From Chitinophaga parva (lineage in GTDB: Bacteria > Bacteroidota > Bacteroidia > Chitinophagales > Chitinophagaceae): a stretch of DNA of 64,000 bases. The stretch lies in NCBI RefSeq assembly GCF_003071345.1, contig NZ_QCYK01000001.1, positions 1,054,001 through 1,118,000 on the forward strand. The letters run 5' to 3'. The position numbers and the translations under genes are program-made. Positions 1 to 8,091 of the stretch are shown piece by piece; positions within the stretch are counted from its first letter, which is position 1, and each line of letters begins with the position of its first letter. The notes below the pieces were generated by a model that worked only from the letters and a program-made list of their open reading frames with translations, was not told where the DNA came from and ran no database searches.

Positions 1-2
1 GC

Positions 3-626
3 TTATTTGAAAGCCAGTACCTCGAGGTACTGACTAAAACCCATCCCCTGGTGATCTGGGGACTGTACACTCCCATTATTTCCTACATGCTTTATTACAG
101 CCACGCCACACTGGGCTTTCCCGTTTCCACGGTGGCACTGGTGTTTGTAGGCGCTATGCTGTTCTGGACCTTCTTTGAATACCTGATGCACCGCTTTGCA
201 TTCCATTACGTGGCCGAAAGCCCTAAGATGCAGCGTTTCATTTACGTGATGCATGGCAACCACCATGAATACCCGCGCGATAAGCAGCGTCTTTTCATGC
301 CGCCGGTGCCCAGCATTATCCTCGCCTCTGTGATCTTTTCCGCACAATACCTTTTCCTGCGTAGCTATACGTTCATGTTCTTTCCCGGCTTCCTGCTGGG
401 TTACCTGATCTATGGCAGCATGCACTACGCCATCCATGCCTGGAACCCGCCCTTTAAGTTTATGAAGCCGGTGTGGCGCAATCATCACCTGCACCACTAC
501 AAGAGCGAGGATAAAGGCTTTGGTGTAAGTTCTTCCGTGTGGGACTATGTGTTTGGTACTTCCTTTGACCTGGCAAAAGAAAAGGAAGACAAGGAAAAAG
601 TGAAGGAGCTGATGTTTGAGAAATAG
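3..626 (+). CDS. Fatty acid hydroxylase / sterol desaturase superfamily protein (5' partial)
   Basis: Integral-membrane di-iron oxygenase of the fatty acid 2-hydroxylase type, expected to hydroxylate an acyl chain of membrane lipid or sphingolipid. The frame is open to the left edge, so the true start lies outside the window; the GTG at 51 is only an internal candidate. The histidine clusters that bind iron are all visible: YLMHRFAFHY, MHGNHHEYP, GSMHYAIHAW and NHHLHHY. Hydrophobic membrane segments lie between the second and third clusters. The protein ends normally at a TAG before a strong terminator. The family is secure from the spacing of the histidine boxes; the substrate is not. Sphingolipid 2-hydroxylation would fit Bacteroidota that make sphingolipids, but this is inference. 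Confidence 0.85.
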   Translation, partial: LFESQYLEVLTKTHPLVIWGLYTPIISYMLYYSHATLGFPVSTVALVFVGAMLFWTFFEYLMHRFAFHYVAESPKMQRFIYVMHGNHHEYPRDKQRLFMPPVPSIILASVIFSAQYLFLRSYTFMFFPGFLLGYLIYGSMHYAIHAWNPPFKFMKPVWRNHHLHHYKSEDKGFGVSSSVWDYVFGTSFDLAKEKEDKEKVKELMFEK

Positions 627-648
627 CTTACCGTACTATACAAAACAT

Positions 649-685
649 AAAAAAAGCGAAGGCATGTTGCACTTCGCTTTTTTTT
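649..685. terminator. Bidirectional intrinsic terminator
   Basis: The 6-bp stem GCGAAG/CTTCGC is extended by an A-run on the left and a T-run on the right, so it works in both directions between the hydroxylase gene and the convergent small gene at 702. Confidence 0.85.
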
Positions 686-701
686 ATCGCCTGTATGCGT
701 G

Positions 702-1070
702 TTACCATCTTTCCTCATCATCGGGGCCTGCAGCCGGCGGCTGGGCAAAGCTTTCACGGGTGATGATCTTTTGCACCTGGCGCCGGATAATGAGGCGCGC
801 TATCTGCGTATATACGTTTACGTTATCACCGGCATCGTCCAGGATATCCCGTACCGCCTGTTCGGGTACGTCTATGCGGTACAGCAGGAAAATGAATTGA
901 TGAAAGTCTTCGCTGATCAGGGCTTCCAGTTTGCGGGCCAGCAGGTTTTCCAGGTTGTCCCAGGAAAGCGATGCCGGTGTGGGTAGTTCAAAAGAGTGCT
1001 TTAGCCAGGTGGCCGTAGCACCCAGGTAGGAGGGCGACAAAGCGGGCATGGTATTGATCGTTTGTTCCAT
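702..1070 (-). CDS. Small conserved hypothetical protein
   Basis: A soluble protein of about 122 residues that I do not recognise. It has no signal peptide, no membrane segment and no cysteine or histidine cluster. It is mostly helical in appearance, with a region around residues 38-60 rich in Leu, Glu and Ala (NLLARKLEALISEDFHQF) and a basic segment RLIIRRQVQKI near the C-terminus. The chosen start is the ATG at 1070; an ATG at 1088 adds six residues. It is convergent with the hydroxylase and shares its terminator. The terminator at 1171-1204 separates it from the gene upstream, so it is probably transcribed alone. Real coding is likely because the composition is protein-like and the gene fits neatly between two terminators. 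Confidence 0.6.
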   Translation of the reverse strand: MEQTINTMPALSPSYLGATATWLKHSFELPTPASLSWDNLENLLARKLEALISEDFHQFIFLLYRIDVPEQAVRDILDDAGDNVNVYTQIARLIIRRQVQKIITRESFAQPPAAGPDDEERW

Positions 1071-1170
1071 AACCCTGCTATTGCACAATGTGTACCAAAC
1101 TCACAAACCAGGGTCCAGGTATTTGAAAATCAATAAGAAATAAATTCTGAAGGTTTTTTGAAGGCCCATA

Positions 1171-1204
1171 AAAAACGGCAGCCCGTATACCGGTGCTGCC
1201 GTTT
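1171..1204 (-). terminator. Intrinsic terminator of the DUF6263 gene
   Basis: The 10-bp perfect stem AAACGGCAGC/GCTGCCGTTT lies 19 bases past the stop of the minus-strand gene at 1223. Read on the minus strand it ends in a T-run. Confidence 0.85.
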
Positions 1205-1222
1205 CTTATGGCTGCATGCAGC

Positions 1223-2167
1223 TTATTTCATTTGTTTGATCTTGTAAGAAGCGTTGGTAATGATCTTCACGGGGACCTGCAAGTCTTTTTTCAGGCCTTT
1301 TGACTTGTCTGCCTTGTAGGTGTAGTTGCCATTCAGTTCTGTGTTCTGCACGGCTATAGCGGGCAGTCCGCTGCTGCGGGTCACCAGGTAATCACTTTGC
1401 AGGTTGCCGCTTATTTCTGCATTGGCGGTGTAGCCATCTTCCAGCTGCACGTTTTCCTGCTTATCAGTTTTGATCTTGCCAGTGCCGCCCACTTTGGCAG
1501 TTTCACTGTCCCAGGTTTGCAGGTTCCAGAAGAAATCAATATCGCCTTTCAGCCCTGCGCGGAGGGGCAGTGTTTCGTTCCACTGGGTGCCGGTTTTAAT
1601 GCCGTGGGCGGGGTAGATCACGAGCAGTTGTTCCAGCCATGCCTGGAAGGCCTTGGCGCCAAATTGTTCTTTTACCAGGCGGGTGTAGGCAGTTTTTTCA
1701 TCGGCTTTCAGGCTGCCAAAAGCAGCGGTACAGGCGCTGTCTACCACCTCATCCAGGCCATTGACGGATTTTACAATGCCAAAGCTTTGTAGCTCCACGG
1801 TGAAGGCATGGTTGAGCAGGTTTTTGATAGCTGCCTGGAAGGGTTCCTTTTCGTTATCCACCTTGGCATCTACCATAATATTCTGGTTGTGCGCGTTGAA
1901 GTTAAACCGCAGGTCCTTATAATGGAGGGTGAGCGTGGCTTTACCGGGGACGGCGTCTGTAACATCTATTACCAGTACGTCCTGGAAATCGCGGGTGGAG
2001 CGCTGCATCATATCCTGCACGGTGAGGTAGCTCTCAGTGCGGCTTTTTTGTTCTAACTGGAATTGCTGGCCTTTCTGGAAATTATAACTCAGGTCCACAT
2101 AGTCTTGTGCACGCAGCACGGGAAGGGAGGCACACATGCATAGGCACCAGGCAATAATGTGTTTCAT
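1223..2167 (-). CDS. DUF6263 family secreted protein
   Basis: An exported protein of 314 residues. The N-terminus is a clear signal peptide (MKHIIAW, a hydrophobic core, then a likely cut after LRAQ). The mature part is rich in beta-strand-forming residues and contains the KGQQFQLEQKS-type opening and the repeated polar strands typical of the DUF6263 family, which is known only from Bacteroidota and has no assigned function. There is no lipobox and no T9SS sorting domain, so it is expected in the periplasm. It starts 14 bases after the end of the upstream TIGR02757 gene on the same strand, so the two form an operon closed by the terminator at 1171. Family assignment is by recollection of the pattern; function is unknown. 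Confidence 0.75.
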   Translation of the reverse strand: MKHIIAWCLCMCASLPVLRAQDYVDLSYNFQKGQQFQLEQKSRTESYLTVQDMMQRSTRDFQDVLVIDVTDAVPGKATLTLHYKDLRFNFNAHNQNIMVDAKVDNEKEPFQAAIKNLLNHAFTVELQSFGIVKSVNGLDEVVDSACTAAFGSLKADEKTAYTRLVKEQFGAKAFQAWLEQLLVIYPAHGIKTGTQWNETLPLRAGLKGDIDFFWNLQTWDSETAKVGGTGKIKTDKQENVQLEDGYTANAEISGNLQSDYLVTRSSGLPAIAVQNTELNGNYTYKADKSKGLKKDLQVPVKIITNASYKIKQMK

Positions 2168-2181
2168 TCACTAAATTTTTG

Positions 2182-2964
2182 TCAAACATACTTCTCAATT
2201 ACGCCTAATCCAAATAAAGCGAAGTCGTATTTGACCGGATCTTCCGGGCAAAATTCCCGCAGTGCGTCTGTGAGGGCCAGGGCTGTTTTCCAATTGGCCT
2301 TGGCTTCCGGGATCAGTCCCAGCCGCGTGGCTACGCGGCTCACATGCACATCCATCGGGCATACCAGCTGGGCAGGCGAGATGTGCTCCCATAGACCAAA
2401 ATCCACGCCACAATCGTCTTTGCGCACCATCCAGCGGAGGAACATGTTCAGGCGTTTGCAGGCGCTGTTTTTGGCAGGGGTGGAAATATGTTTGACCGTT
2501 CTTTCCGGGTGTTCCAGGGAAAAGAAGATCTTATGAAAACCGATGAGGCCGTTCTCCACGGTTTCATCCTGCGGGTCCGTAGGACCGCTGAAGGCAAATT
2601 CCAGGGAAGTAACGTTGGTATACCAGTGCTGGAGGAATTCAATAAAATACAGGAGGTCCAGCCCATTGAAGGTACGGTGGCTGAAGGACATGAGGGCCAT
2701 CCGGTCGCGGGGTTGGTGGTTCCGGATAAAATCATACGGTGCGTTGTCCATCATCCGCATCAGTTCTGTGCCTTTGTTGAGAATGGTAGTGCGGTTGCCC
2801 CAGGCCAGCACGGCCGCAAAAAATGCGGCTATCTCGATATCCTGCAGTTTGCTAAACCGGTGGGGAATGGCAATGGGATCGTGCGGGATAAAATCCGGCT
2901 GATTGTAGTACGCGGCTTTCGCGTCCAGGTAGTCTTTTAAATCATGGCCCTTCATGCTTTTCAT
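2182..2964 (-). CDS. TIGR02757 family protein
   Basis: A soluble protein of 260 residues matching the TIGR02757/DUF2400 family, common in Bacteroidota. Landmarks are the opening that introduces the segment FIPHDPIAIPHRF, the block AAFFAAVLAWGNRTTI, and the later CKRLNMFLRWMVRKDD and VCPMDVHVSRVATRLGL. The CKRLNMFLRWMVR and DVHVSRVATRLG segments resemble the helix-hairpin-helix/GPD fold of DNA glycosylases, and a role in DNA repair has been suggested for the family, but I see no direct proof of catalysis. An alternative ATG lies at 2955. It is first in a two-gene operon with the DUF6263 gene. Confidence 0.85.
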   Translation of the reverse strand: MKSMKGHDLKDYLDAKAAYYNQPDFIPHDPIAIPHRFSKLQDIEIAAFFAAVLAWGNRTTILNKGTELMRMMDNAPYDFIRNHQPRDRMALMSFSHRTFNGLDLLYFIEFLQHWYTNVTSLEFAFSGPTDPQDETVENGLIGFHKIFFSLEHPERTVKHISTPAKNSACKRLNMFLRWMVRKDDCGVDFGLWEHISPAQLVCPMDVHVSRVATRLGLIPEAKANWKTALALTDALREFCPEDPVKYDFALFGLGVIEKYV

Positions 2965-3060
2965 CGGATAGTCCGCTGCAGGTCCATACCGCCGGCTGTA
3001 CAGGGATACAGTTGGCGATCATGGCAGAGGATAAGGTTAAAAATACTATAGCAGGATAGC

Positions 3061-3094
3061 GGCTGCAGCGCCAGGCATAGCTAATGCTGCAGCC
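3061..3094 (-). terminator. Hairpin, probable terminator of the trans-sulfuration gene
   Basis: The 9-bp perfect arms GGCTGCAGC/GCTGCAGCC flank a 16-base loop, 25 bases past the stop at 3120. On the minus strand a T-run follows only after a gap, so termination efficiency is uncertain. Confidence 0.5.
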
Positions 3095-3119
3095 GGTCAG
3101 GTTTTGTCTGTCGGTCTTT

Positions 3120-4286
3120 TTAGCCAATGGCCTGGTCCAGGTCTGCGATCAGGTCAGCTACATCTTCAATGCCTACGCTGAGGCGGATCAGGGAATCTAC
3201 CAGCCCGTTCTTCAACCGCTCTTCGCGGGGAATGGAGGCGTGGGTCATGCTGGCCGGGTGGCCAATGAGCGATTCCACACCGCCCAGGGATTCCGCCAGG
3301 GAAAACAGGTGGGTATTGCTCAGTACTTTGTGCGCCGCTTCCAGGCTATCGTCTTTCAGCGTAAAAGAGATCATCCCTCCAAAGCCGCGCATCTGCTTTT
3401 TGGCAATGGCATGGTTAGGGTGATCTTCAAAACCGCACCAGTACACTTTGTCCACCTTGGGATGCTGGCGCAGGTGTTGTGCCACTGCCGCTCCATTTTC
3501 GCAATGGCGCTGCATGCGTACATGCAGGGTCTTAAGGCCCCGCAGCACCAGGAAGCAGTCCTGCGGGCCGGGTACCGCCCCGCAGCTGTTCTGGATAAAA
3601 TAGAGTTGCTCGGCCAGTGCTTGGTCCTTTACGATCACGGCGCCGTGCACCACGTCACTGTGGCCGCCAATGTACTTGGTAGCGGAATGCACCACGATGT
3701 GGGCGCCCAGGTCCAGCGGTGTTTGCAGGTAGGGCGAGGCAAAGGTATTGTCTACTGCCAGCAGCAGGTTGTGCTCATTGGCTATCTGCGCGCAGGCGGC
3801 AATGTCAATAATGTTCAGCAGCGGATTGGTAGGTGTTTCTATCCAGATCAGCTTCGTGGCAGCCGTAATATGCTGGCGGATGTTCTGTGCATCCTGCATG
3901 CCAATGAAGTGGAACCTGATGCCGTAACGCTGGAAGATCTTGGTAAAAATACGGTAGGTGCCGCCATACAGGTCGTTGGAAGCAATCACCTCGTCGCCTG
4001 GCTGCAGCAGCTTCAGTACCCCGTCTGTAGCGGCCAGGCCACTGCCGAAGGAGATGCCGAACTTCCCGTTCTCAATGGCCGCCAGTGCGTTCTGAAGGGC
4101 ATCGCGGGTAGGGTTCTGGGTGCGGGCGTATTCATAACCGTGGTGCACACCGGGTGCGCTTTGCACGTAGGTGGAGGTCTGGAAAATCGGAGTCATGATA
4201 GCGCCGGTAGACGGGTCGGGGGCCACGCCGGCGTGAATCAGTTTGGTGCCAAGCTTCATATTTTCAGTAGCGTTTTCGCTCTTCAT
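3120..4286 (-). CDS. PLP-dependent trans-sulfuration enzyme (cystathionine gamma-synthase/lyase family)
   Basis: A cytosolic fold-type I PLP enzyme of 388 residues acting on cystathionine or O-acylhomoserine in methionine/cysteine metabolism. Family marks: the opening TKLIHAG, the substrate-site YEYARTQNPTR around residues 51-61, SFGSGLAA near 79-86 for phosphate binding, D179 in AVDNTFASP for the pyridine nitrogen, and the Schiff-base lysine K204 in SATKYIGGHSD. The length equals that of bacterial MetB/MetC-like enzymes. The ATG at 4286 is preferred to one at 4328, whose extra 14 residues look non-homologous; the ATG at 4259 (MKLGTK) is also possible. Sequence alone does not separate gamma-synthase from gamma-lyase, so no symbol is given. 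It stands alone between two hairpins. Confidence 0.9.
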   Translation of the reverse strand: MKSENATENMKLGTKLIHAGVAPDPSTGAIMTPIFQTSTYVQSAPGVHHGYEYARTQNPTRDALQNALAAIENGKFGISFGSGLAATDGVLKLLQPGDEVIASNDLYGGTYRIFTKIFQRYGIRFHFIGMQDAQNIRQHITAATKLIWIETPTNPLLNIIDIAACAQIANEHNLLLAVDNTFASPYLQTPLDLGAHIVVHSATKYIGGHSDVVHGAVIVKDQALAEQLYFIQNSCGAVPGPQDCFLVLRGLKTLHVRMQRHCENGAAVAQHLRQHPKVDKVYWCGFEDHPNHAIAKKQMRGFGGMISFTLKDDSLEAAHKVLSNTHLFSLAESLGGVESLIGHPASMTHASIPREERLKNGLVDSLIRLSVGIEDVADLIADLDQAIG

Positions 4287-4474
4287 AAAGATAAGATCAA
4301 AACTACATATTCTACCTTTTTTATGCATTATGTTTTTTTGTAATGGAAAAATAATTGTATTGGATGTACATAGACCACCGGCATGGGAAACATCCTGTAA
4401 TGCACGGAACCGGCATTTGTATTGAATTTCAGCAGTTTATCGTATATTCCTCCCCGTTAGTGTATCGGTATAGA

Positions 4475-4512
4475 AAAGGCCCAAAGCTCCGCCGGAGCTT
4501 TGGGCCTTTTTC
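4475..4512. terminator. Intrinsic terminator
   Basis: The arms AAAGGCCCAAAGCTCC and GAGCTTTGGGCCTTT pair almost completely around a short GCCG turn and are flanked by A- and T-runs. It closes the DUF2911 gene, whose stop is at 4567. Confidence 0.85.
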
Positions 4513-4566
4513 GTTCACGTTTTTGATATTGGAAATGGGAGGCTGGAATTTGCCTGCCCCCCACGC

Positions 4567-5157
4567 TTATTTCTTTACACTGAATTTAATGGGAAGGCTG
4601 GCGGCAGTTTTGTCCCAGTACATGTTCAGGTTTGCACCGGTATCGCTTTTTTCAAACAGCATGGTGAAGCTTTCGGCCACGGTATCGCGGCTGGTTACGG
4701 GAATATCTACGCGTACCACGTCTTTCTTTTCGTCGTATTTATATGCGCCCCAGATATCAGTGTCCTTGTTCAGGATCATGGTCCAGGTTTTCTCCGTGGG
4801 GATAGCGTACAGTGTGTAGCGGCCTTTGGGAATGGATTTATTGCCAATGGTCACCGGCTGGAAAAATTCGATCTCGGTGGCTTCGTTAGCGCCCAGTCTC
4901 CATACTTTACCGTATTCTACCAGCTTGCCAAAGATCTCGCGGTCTTTCTTTTGCGGACGGCTGTACACCACGCGGGCCACCAGGGTGCCGGGTTCCCCTT
5001 TTACACGCACCAGGTAAGGATACATGGACGGGAAGTAAGCCATGTCCATGGGACTGGAGTCCAGCGGTGGCAGTTGTGCAGGATGCTGTGCTTTTGCATT
5101 GATGCCCAGCGTGAGCAGCAGGCTGGCCATAACCAGGAATTGCAGGTACTTTTTCAT
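4567..5157 (-). CDS. DUF2911 domain-containing secreted protein
   Basis: An exported protein of 196 residues. A signal peptide (MKKYLQFLVMASLLLTLG, cut after AKAQ) precedes the DUF2911 domain at roughly residues 40-190. Typical segments are VYSRPQKKDREIFGKLVEYGKVWRLGANEATEIEF, which is the best-conserved part of the family, and KGRYTLYAIPTEKTWTMILNK. The family is widespread in Bacteroidota; its function is unknown. The domain is predicted to be all-beta and periplasmic. The gene has its own terminator downstream, and the next gene upstream on the same strand begins 90 bases away, so co-transcription with the AcpH-like gene is possible. Confidence 0.88.
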   Translation of the reverse strand: MKKYLQFLVMASLLLTLGINAKAQHPAQLPPLDSSPMDMAYFPSMYPYLVRVKGEPGTLVARVVYSRPQKKDREIFGKLVEYGKVWRLGANEATEIEFFQPVTIGNKSIPKGRYTLYAIPTEKTWTMILNKDTDIWGAYKYDEKKDVVRVDIPVTSRDTVAESFTMLFEKSDTGANLNMYWDKTAASLPIKFSVKK

Positions 5158-5247
5158 AGATAAAAATTACGATTTGCTTTATAGATGATATTAAAAATTT
5201 GCCGGGCAAACGTACAGGTTTTGCCCTGAATAATGTGCTGTAAAATG

Positions 5248-5832
5248 TCAGGCGGCAGTATATTTCTGAACAAAGGTATATAAGGCCGGGAAAAATTCAT
5301 CGTAGCATTGCTGCAAGGCGTTGTAATGTGTATCAAAAACGGACAGTGGCACGCTGGCTTCAAAGTTGATATACTTGGCCCTCCTTACTATTCCGCGGAA
5401 GGTTTGTTCCATCCCGTTGCGGAAGCGGTAATTGTAAAGCCAGTTCTGTGAAGACATATATCCCAGCATATGGGTAAAGCTGGAGGGCAGTGCTACCGGC
5501 GGTGTACCTATCGTGGCATATACTTCCTGTGCAAAGGCCTGGAGCGAGGTATCTGTGAAATGCCGCGGATCATTGGCCAGGAAGTGGTCCATCACGATGT
5601 CGGTGAACACGGCCCCATATAGGCGGGTCTGTGGCCGGAATATAGCCCTGGCGGCAAAGGTGGCAGGATGGTTATCTGTAAAGGTATCGATGGCACGGTG
5701 CAGGCGGATGCCCTCCTGTATGGGCTGCGGATACAGGGCCAGTTGTCGTCCTTTCACAAAATCACCGATCATATTGCCGGTCATCAGGTCCGGCTGGTGA
5801 AAGGAGAGGTAGGCGTGGGCAAGGAAGTTCAT
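5248..5832 (-). CDS. Acyl carrier protein phosphodiesterase (AcpH/DUF479 family)
   Basis: A protein of 194 residues in the family of E. coli AcpH, which removes the 4'-phosphopantetheine arm from holo-acyl carrier protein. The start at 5832 is fixed by the family's invariant opening MNFLAHAYLS; an upstream ATG at 5859 would add nine unrelated residues. Conserved metal-site candidates are visible: NMIGDFVKG, GIRLHRAIDTFTDNHP and the block DIVMDHFLANDP. These histidines and aspartates are typical of the HD-like fold. A possible promoter box lies upstream at 5918-5925. In Bacteroidota this family is often assigned only by homology, so ACP hydrolysis is likely but unproven. Confidence 0.85.
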   Translation of the reverse strand: MNFLAHAYLSFHQPDLMTGNMIGDFVKGRQLALYPQPIQEGIRLHRAIDTFTDNHPATFAARAIFRPQTRLYGAVFTDIVMDHFLANDPRHFTDTSLQAFAQEVYATIGTPPVALPSSFTHMLGYMSSQNWLYNYRFRNGMEQTFRGIVRRAKYINFEASVPLSVFDTHYNALQQCYDEFFPALYTFVQKYTAA

Positions 5833-5903
5833 GGTTAGAATTGATAGTACATGCAGCACGAATGTATTAAAAACCAGGCCAGCTTATCCAGTCTTTAATA
5901 ATT

Positions 5904-5934
5904 GTGCAAATGAAGTGCAAAAATATTGTGCAAA
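5904..5934. promoter_or_regulatory. Three GTGCAAA direct repeats, with a -7 box on the minus strand
   Basis: GTGCAAA occurs at 5904, 5915 and 5928, so steps of 11 and 13 bases place the copies on nearly one DNA face. Read on the minus strand, bases 5925-5918 are TATTTTTG, a perfect TAnnTTTG Bacteroidota -7 box, about 85 bases before the AcpH-like start. No -33 TTG at proper spacing was found. The repeats may bind a regulator. Confidence 0.4.
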
Positions 5935-5953
5935 ACCATCTGCATTAACAGTT

Positions 5954-5974
5954 TTATTGCGTAAATTGCAATAA
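5954..5974. promoter_or_regulatory. Palindromic operator-like site
   Basis: Perfect 7-bp arms TTATTGC and GCAATAA are separated by seven bases. The size and symmetry suit a dimeric regulator better than a terminator, as no T-run follows. Confidence 0.4.
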
Positions 5975-6310
5975 CGCCCATTTCCACCAAACCCGCCACC
6001 CATCAGTCGTTCCCCCCTTTCTTCTTATCCAGCATCTACCATTCTTACCACAATTCCCTTTTAACAATTCCTTAACCCAGGCCGCTGCAACTTTTTTCAT
6101 TTCCCAGCAACACTGCACTGGATGCGGGGCTGGCACCAGGTGCTGTAACCCGCTATGGATGCACGTTACAACATAGGATCATATAAACTGATCATGACCC
6201 GCCACTGGTATAGTAAGCCTTGCCACTTGTCCCGGATGCACGTAGTTTTACATCATCATTCAAACAAACAATAAACACTAATCAATCACATCATTAAATT
6301 TTTCTCCGCC

Positions 6311-6775
6311 ATGAAAAAGATGATCCTGATGCTTTGTGTTGCTGCCACATTCGGTATCAGCACAGCTTTTGCCTCCCTCAGAGAGGAAACTGTAAACAAC
6401 AAAAAAGTGATGGCCTCCTTCCAGAAGGAATTTACCGAGGCTAAGAACGTAGAGTGGTTTACAGATGATAAAGCCCAGAACTACACTGCAAACTTTACCA
6501 TCCGCGAGTCTAAAGTGACCGCTCATTTTGATGCAGACGGTAACCTGCTGAACACCAGCCGTTACCTGAACGAAGACCAGCTGCCCCTGGCGGTAACCAA
6601 CCGCCTGGCCAAGAAATACGCCGGTCAGCGCATTGAGAACATTACGGAGTACCAGGCAAACGGTGAAGTGACCTACTACATCACTGAAAGAAGTAAAGAT
6701 GACATGATCACCATCGTGAAGGCTACGCCTGACGGCTGGTTGAGCGTGTACAACAAATTCAAACAAGCCATGTAA
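6311..6775 (+). CDS. Secreted PepSY-like protein
   Basis: An exported protein of 154 residues. The signal peptide is MKKMILMLCVAATFGISTAFA. The mature part has the alternating pattern of the PepSY-like/BLIP-like beta-sheet proteins common in Chitinophagaceae: FQKEFTEAKNVEWF, then a strand HFDADGNLLNTSRYL and a later LAKKYAGQRIENITEYQANGEVTYYI. The NVEWF segment and the later YYI strand recur in such proteins. The function is not known; periplasmic location is inferred. The start is an ATG nine bases after a T-rich leader without a Shine-Dalgarno. A strong terminator follows 27 bases after the stop, so it is a single-gene transcript. Confidence 0.75.
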   Translation: MKKMILMLCVAATFGISTAFASLREETVNNKKVMASFQKEFTEAKNVEWFTDDKAQNYTANFTIRESKVTAHFDADGNLLNTSRYLNEDQLPLAVTNRLAKKYAGQRIENITEYQANGEVTYYITERSKDDMITIVKATPDGWLSVYNKFKQAM

Positions 6776-6802
6776 TAGCATCCGCTGTTTTAGTATCTGT
6801 AG

Positions 6803-6834
6803 GCCTGCCTTGACCGATCAAGGCAGGCTTTTTT
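6803..6834 (+). terminator. Intrinsic terminator
   Basis: The 11-bp perfect stem GCCTGCCTTGA/TCAAGGCAGGC has a four-base loop and is followed by six T. It ends the PepSY-like gene. Confidence 0.9.
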
Positions 6835-6932
6835 ATGCCCCTATGCCGCAGGCCGCGTTAACTTTCCGGAAAGGCACCCCCACATTGCCCTAAAATCGTA
6901 CCTTCGCCCCTCCGATAAAAATTTAAGAGCAT

Positions 6933-7907
6933 ATGACAAAAGGTCCCATTTCACAATTTATCCAGCATCATTACCGGCACTTCAACGCGGCAGCGCTGGT
7001 AGATGCAGCCAAAGGCTACGAAACACATTTACTGGAAGGTGGTAAAATGATGGTAACCCTGGCCGGCGCCATGAGCACGGCAGAGCTGGGTATTTCCTTT
7101 GCTGAAATGATCCGCGCGGGCAAGGTAGACATCATCTCCTGCACCGGCGCTAACCTGGAAGAGGATATTATGAACCTGGTAGCCCACACGCACTACAAGC
7201 GCGTGCCCCACTACCGCGATCTGAGCCCCCAGGATGAATGGGAGCTGCTGGAAAAAGGGTATAACCGCGTAACGGATACCTGCATTCCCGAAGAAGAAGC
7301 ATTCCGCCGCATCCAGCAACATATTTTCAAGATCTGGAAAGACGCAGAAACCAACGGTGAACGCTATTTCCCCCACGAATACATGTACAAGCTGCTGCTT
7401 AGCGGCGTAATGAAAGAACATTACGAAATAGACCCGAAGCACAGCTGGATGCTGGCCGCAGCCGAAAAGAACATTCCCATCGTGGTACCGGGCTGGGAAG
7501 ACAGCACCATGGGTAACATCTTTGCTTCTTACTGCATCAAGGGTGAGCTGAAACCCAGCACCATGAAGAGCGGTATTGAATACATGACTACCCTTTCCGA
7601 GTGGTACCGTGCAAACTCCGGCGGCAAGGGCGTAGGCTTCTTCCAGATCGGTGGCGGTATTGCAGGTGATTTCCCCATCTGCGTGGTGCCCATGATGTAC
7701 CAGGACCTGGAATGGCATGATGTTCCCTTCTGGGGCTATTTCTGCCAGATCTCCGACTCCACTACCTCTTACGGTTCTTATTCCGGCGCCGTGCCCAATG
7801 AGAAGATCACCTGGGGTAAACTGGATATTCACACGCCGAAGTTTATCGTAGAATCAGATGCGACCATCGTGGCGCCCCTGATCTTTGCATATATCCTGGG
7901 CTGGTAA
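6933..7907 (+). CDS. Deoxyhypusine synthase family protein
   Basis: A cytosolic protein of 324 residues of the deoxyhypusine synthase family. The eukaryotic enzyme moves an aminobutyl group from spermidine to eIF5A using NAD. Visible landmarks are the N-terminal block LAGAMSTAELG, the NAD-site segments SCTGANLEEDIMNLVAH and PGWEDSTMGN, QIGGGIAGDFPI, and the motif WGK at residues 294-296, whose lysine aligns with the catalytic lysine that forms the enzyme-imine intermediate. Bacteria lack eIF5A and hypusine, so the bacterial members are thought to make homospermidine or modify polyamines. The exact product here is open. The gene is monocistronic, with its own terminator 31 bases downstream. 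Confidence 0.88.
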   Translation: MTKGPISQFIQHHYRHFNAAALVDAAKGYETHLLEGGKMMVTLAGAMSTAELGISFAEMIRAGKVDIISCTGANLEEDIMNLVAHTHYKRVPHYRDLSPQDEWELLEKGYNRVTDTCIPEEEAFRRIQQHIFKIWKDAETNGERYFPHEYMYKLLLSGVMKEHYEIDPKHSWMLAAAEKNIPIVVPGWEDSTMGNIFASYCIKGELKPSTMKSGIEYMTTLSEWYRANSGGKGVGFFQIGGGIAGDFPICVVPMMYQDLEWHDVPFWGYFCQISDSTTSYGSYSGAVPNEKITWGKLDIHTPKFIVESDATIVAPLIFAYILGW

Positions 7908-7938
7908 GGCTTAGGGATGAAGCTTGTTTCATGAAGGA

Positions 7939-7968
7939 AGACTGCCTTGAAAGGGGCAGTCTTTTTTT
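7939..7968 (+). terminator. Intrinsic terminator
   Basis: The 8-bp stem AGACTGCC/GGCAGTCT, an eight-base loop and seven T follow the deoxyhypusine synthase-like gene. Confidence 0.88.
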
Positions 7969-8004
7969 ATGGCAGGTAATTCACGTTTTATGGCAGGTAA
8001 TTCA
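7966..8004. repeat. 18-bp direct repeat pair
   Basis: TTTATGGCAGGTAATTCA occurs at 7966-7983 and exactly again at 7987-8004, a 21-base step starting in the T-tail of the preceding terminator. No gene overlaps it. Confidence 0.8.
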
Positions 8005-8091
8005 TGCACCAGATAAGAGGGCGTGGGAAAACCGCCACCAGCGGGCGACCATCAGGGAGCCAATGTATGGAGCCATGCACCGATAGGCGGG

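Larger units (their letters stand above)
5833..6310. other. Intergenic region of 478 bases between divergent genes
   Basis: No convincing gene. It separates the minus-strand AcpH-like gene from the plus-strand PepSY-like gene and so must hold both promoters. It contains three GTGCAAA direct repeats (5904-5934), a palindrome at 5954-5974, a CT-rich stretch near 6010-6060 and an AT-rich leader before 6311. Confidence 0.6.

Noticed and set aside
3084..4343. Open frame of 419 codons on the plus strand opposite the trans-sulfuration gene
   Set aside because: It is an antisense shadow; the PLP enzyme on the other strand has all catalytic residues.
5954..6136. Small minus-strand open frame of 60 codons in the 478-base gap
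   Set aside because: It is Trp/Cys/Lys-rich and unlike a real protein, and it overlaps the operator-like palindrome.
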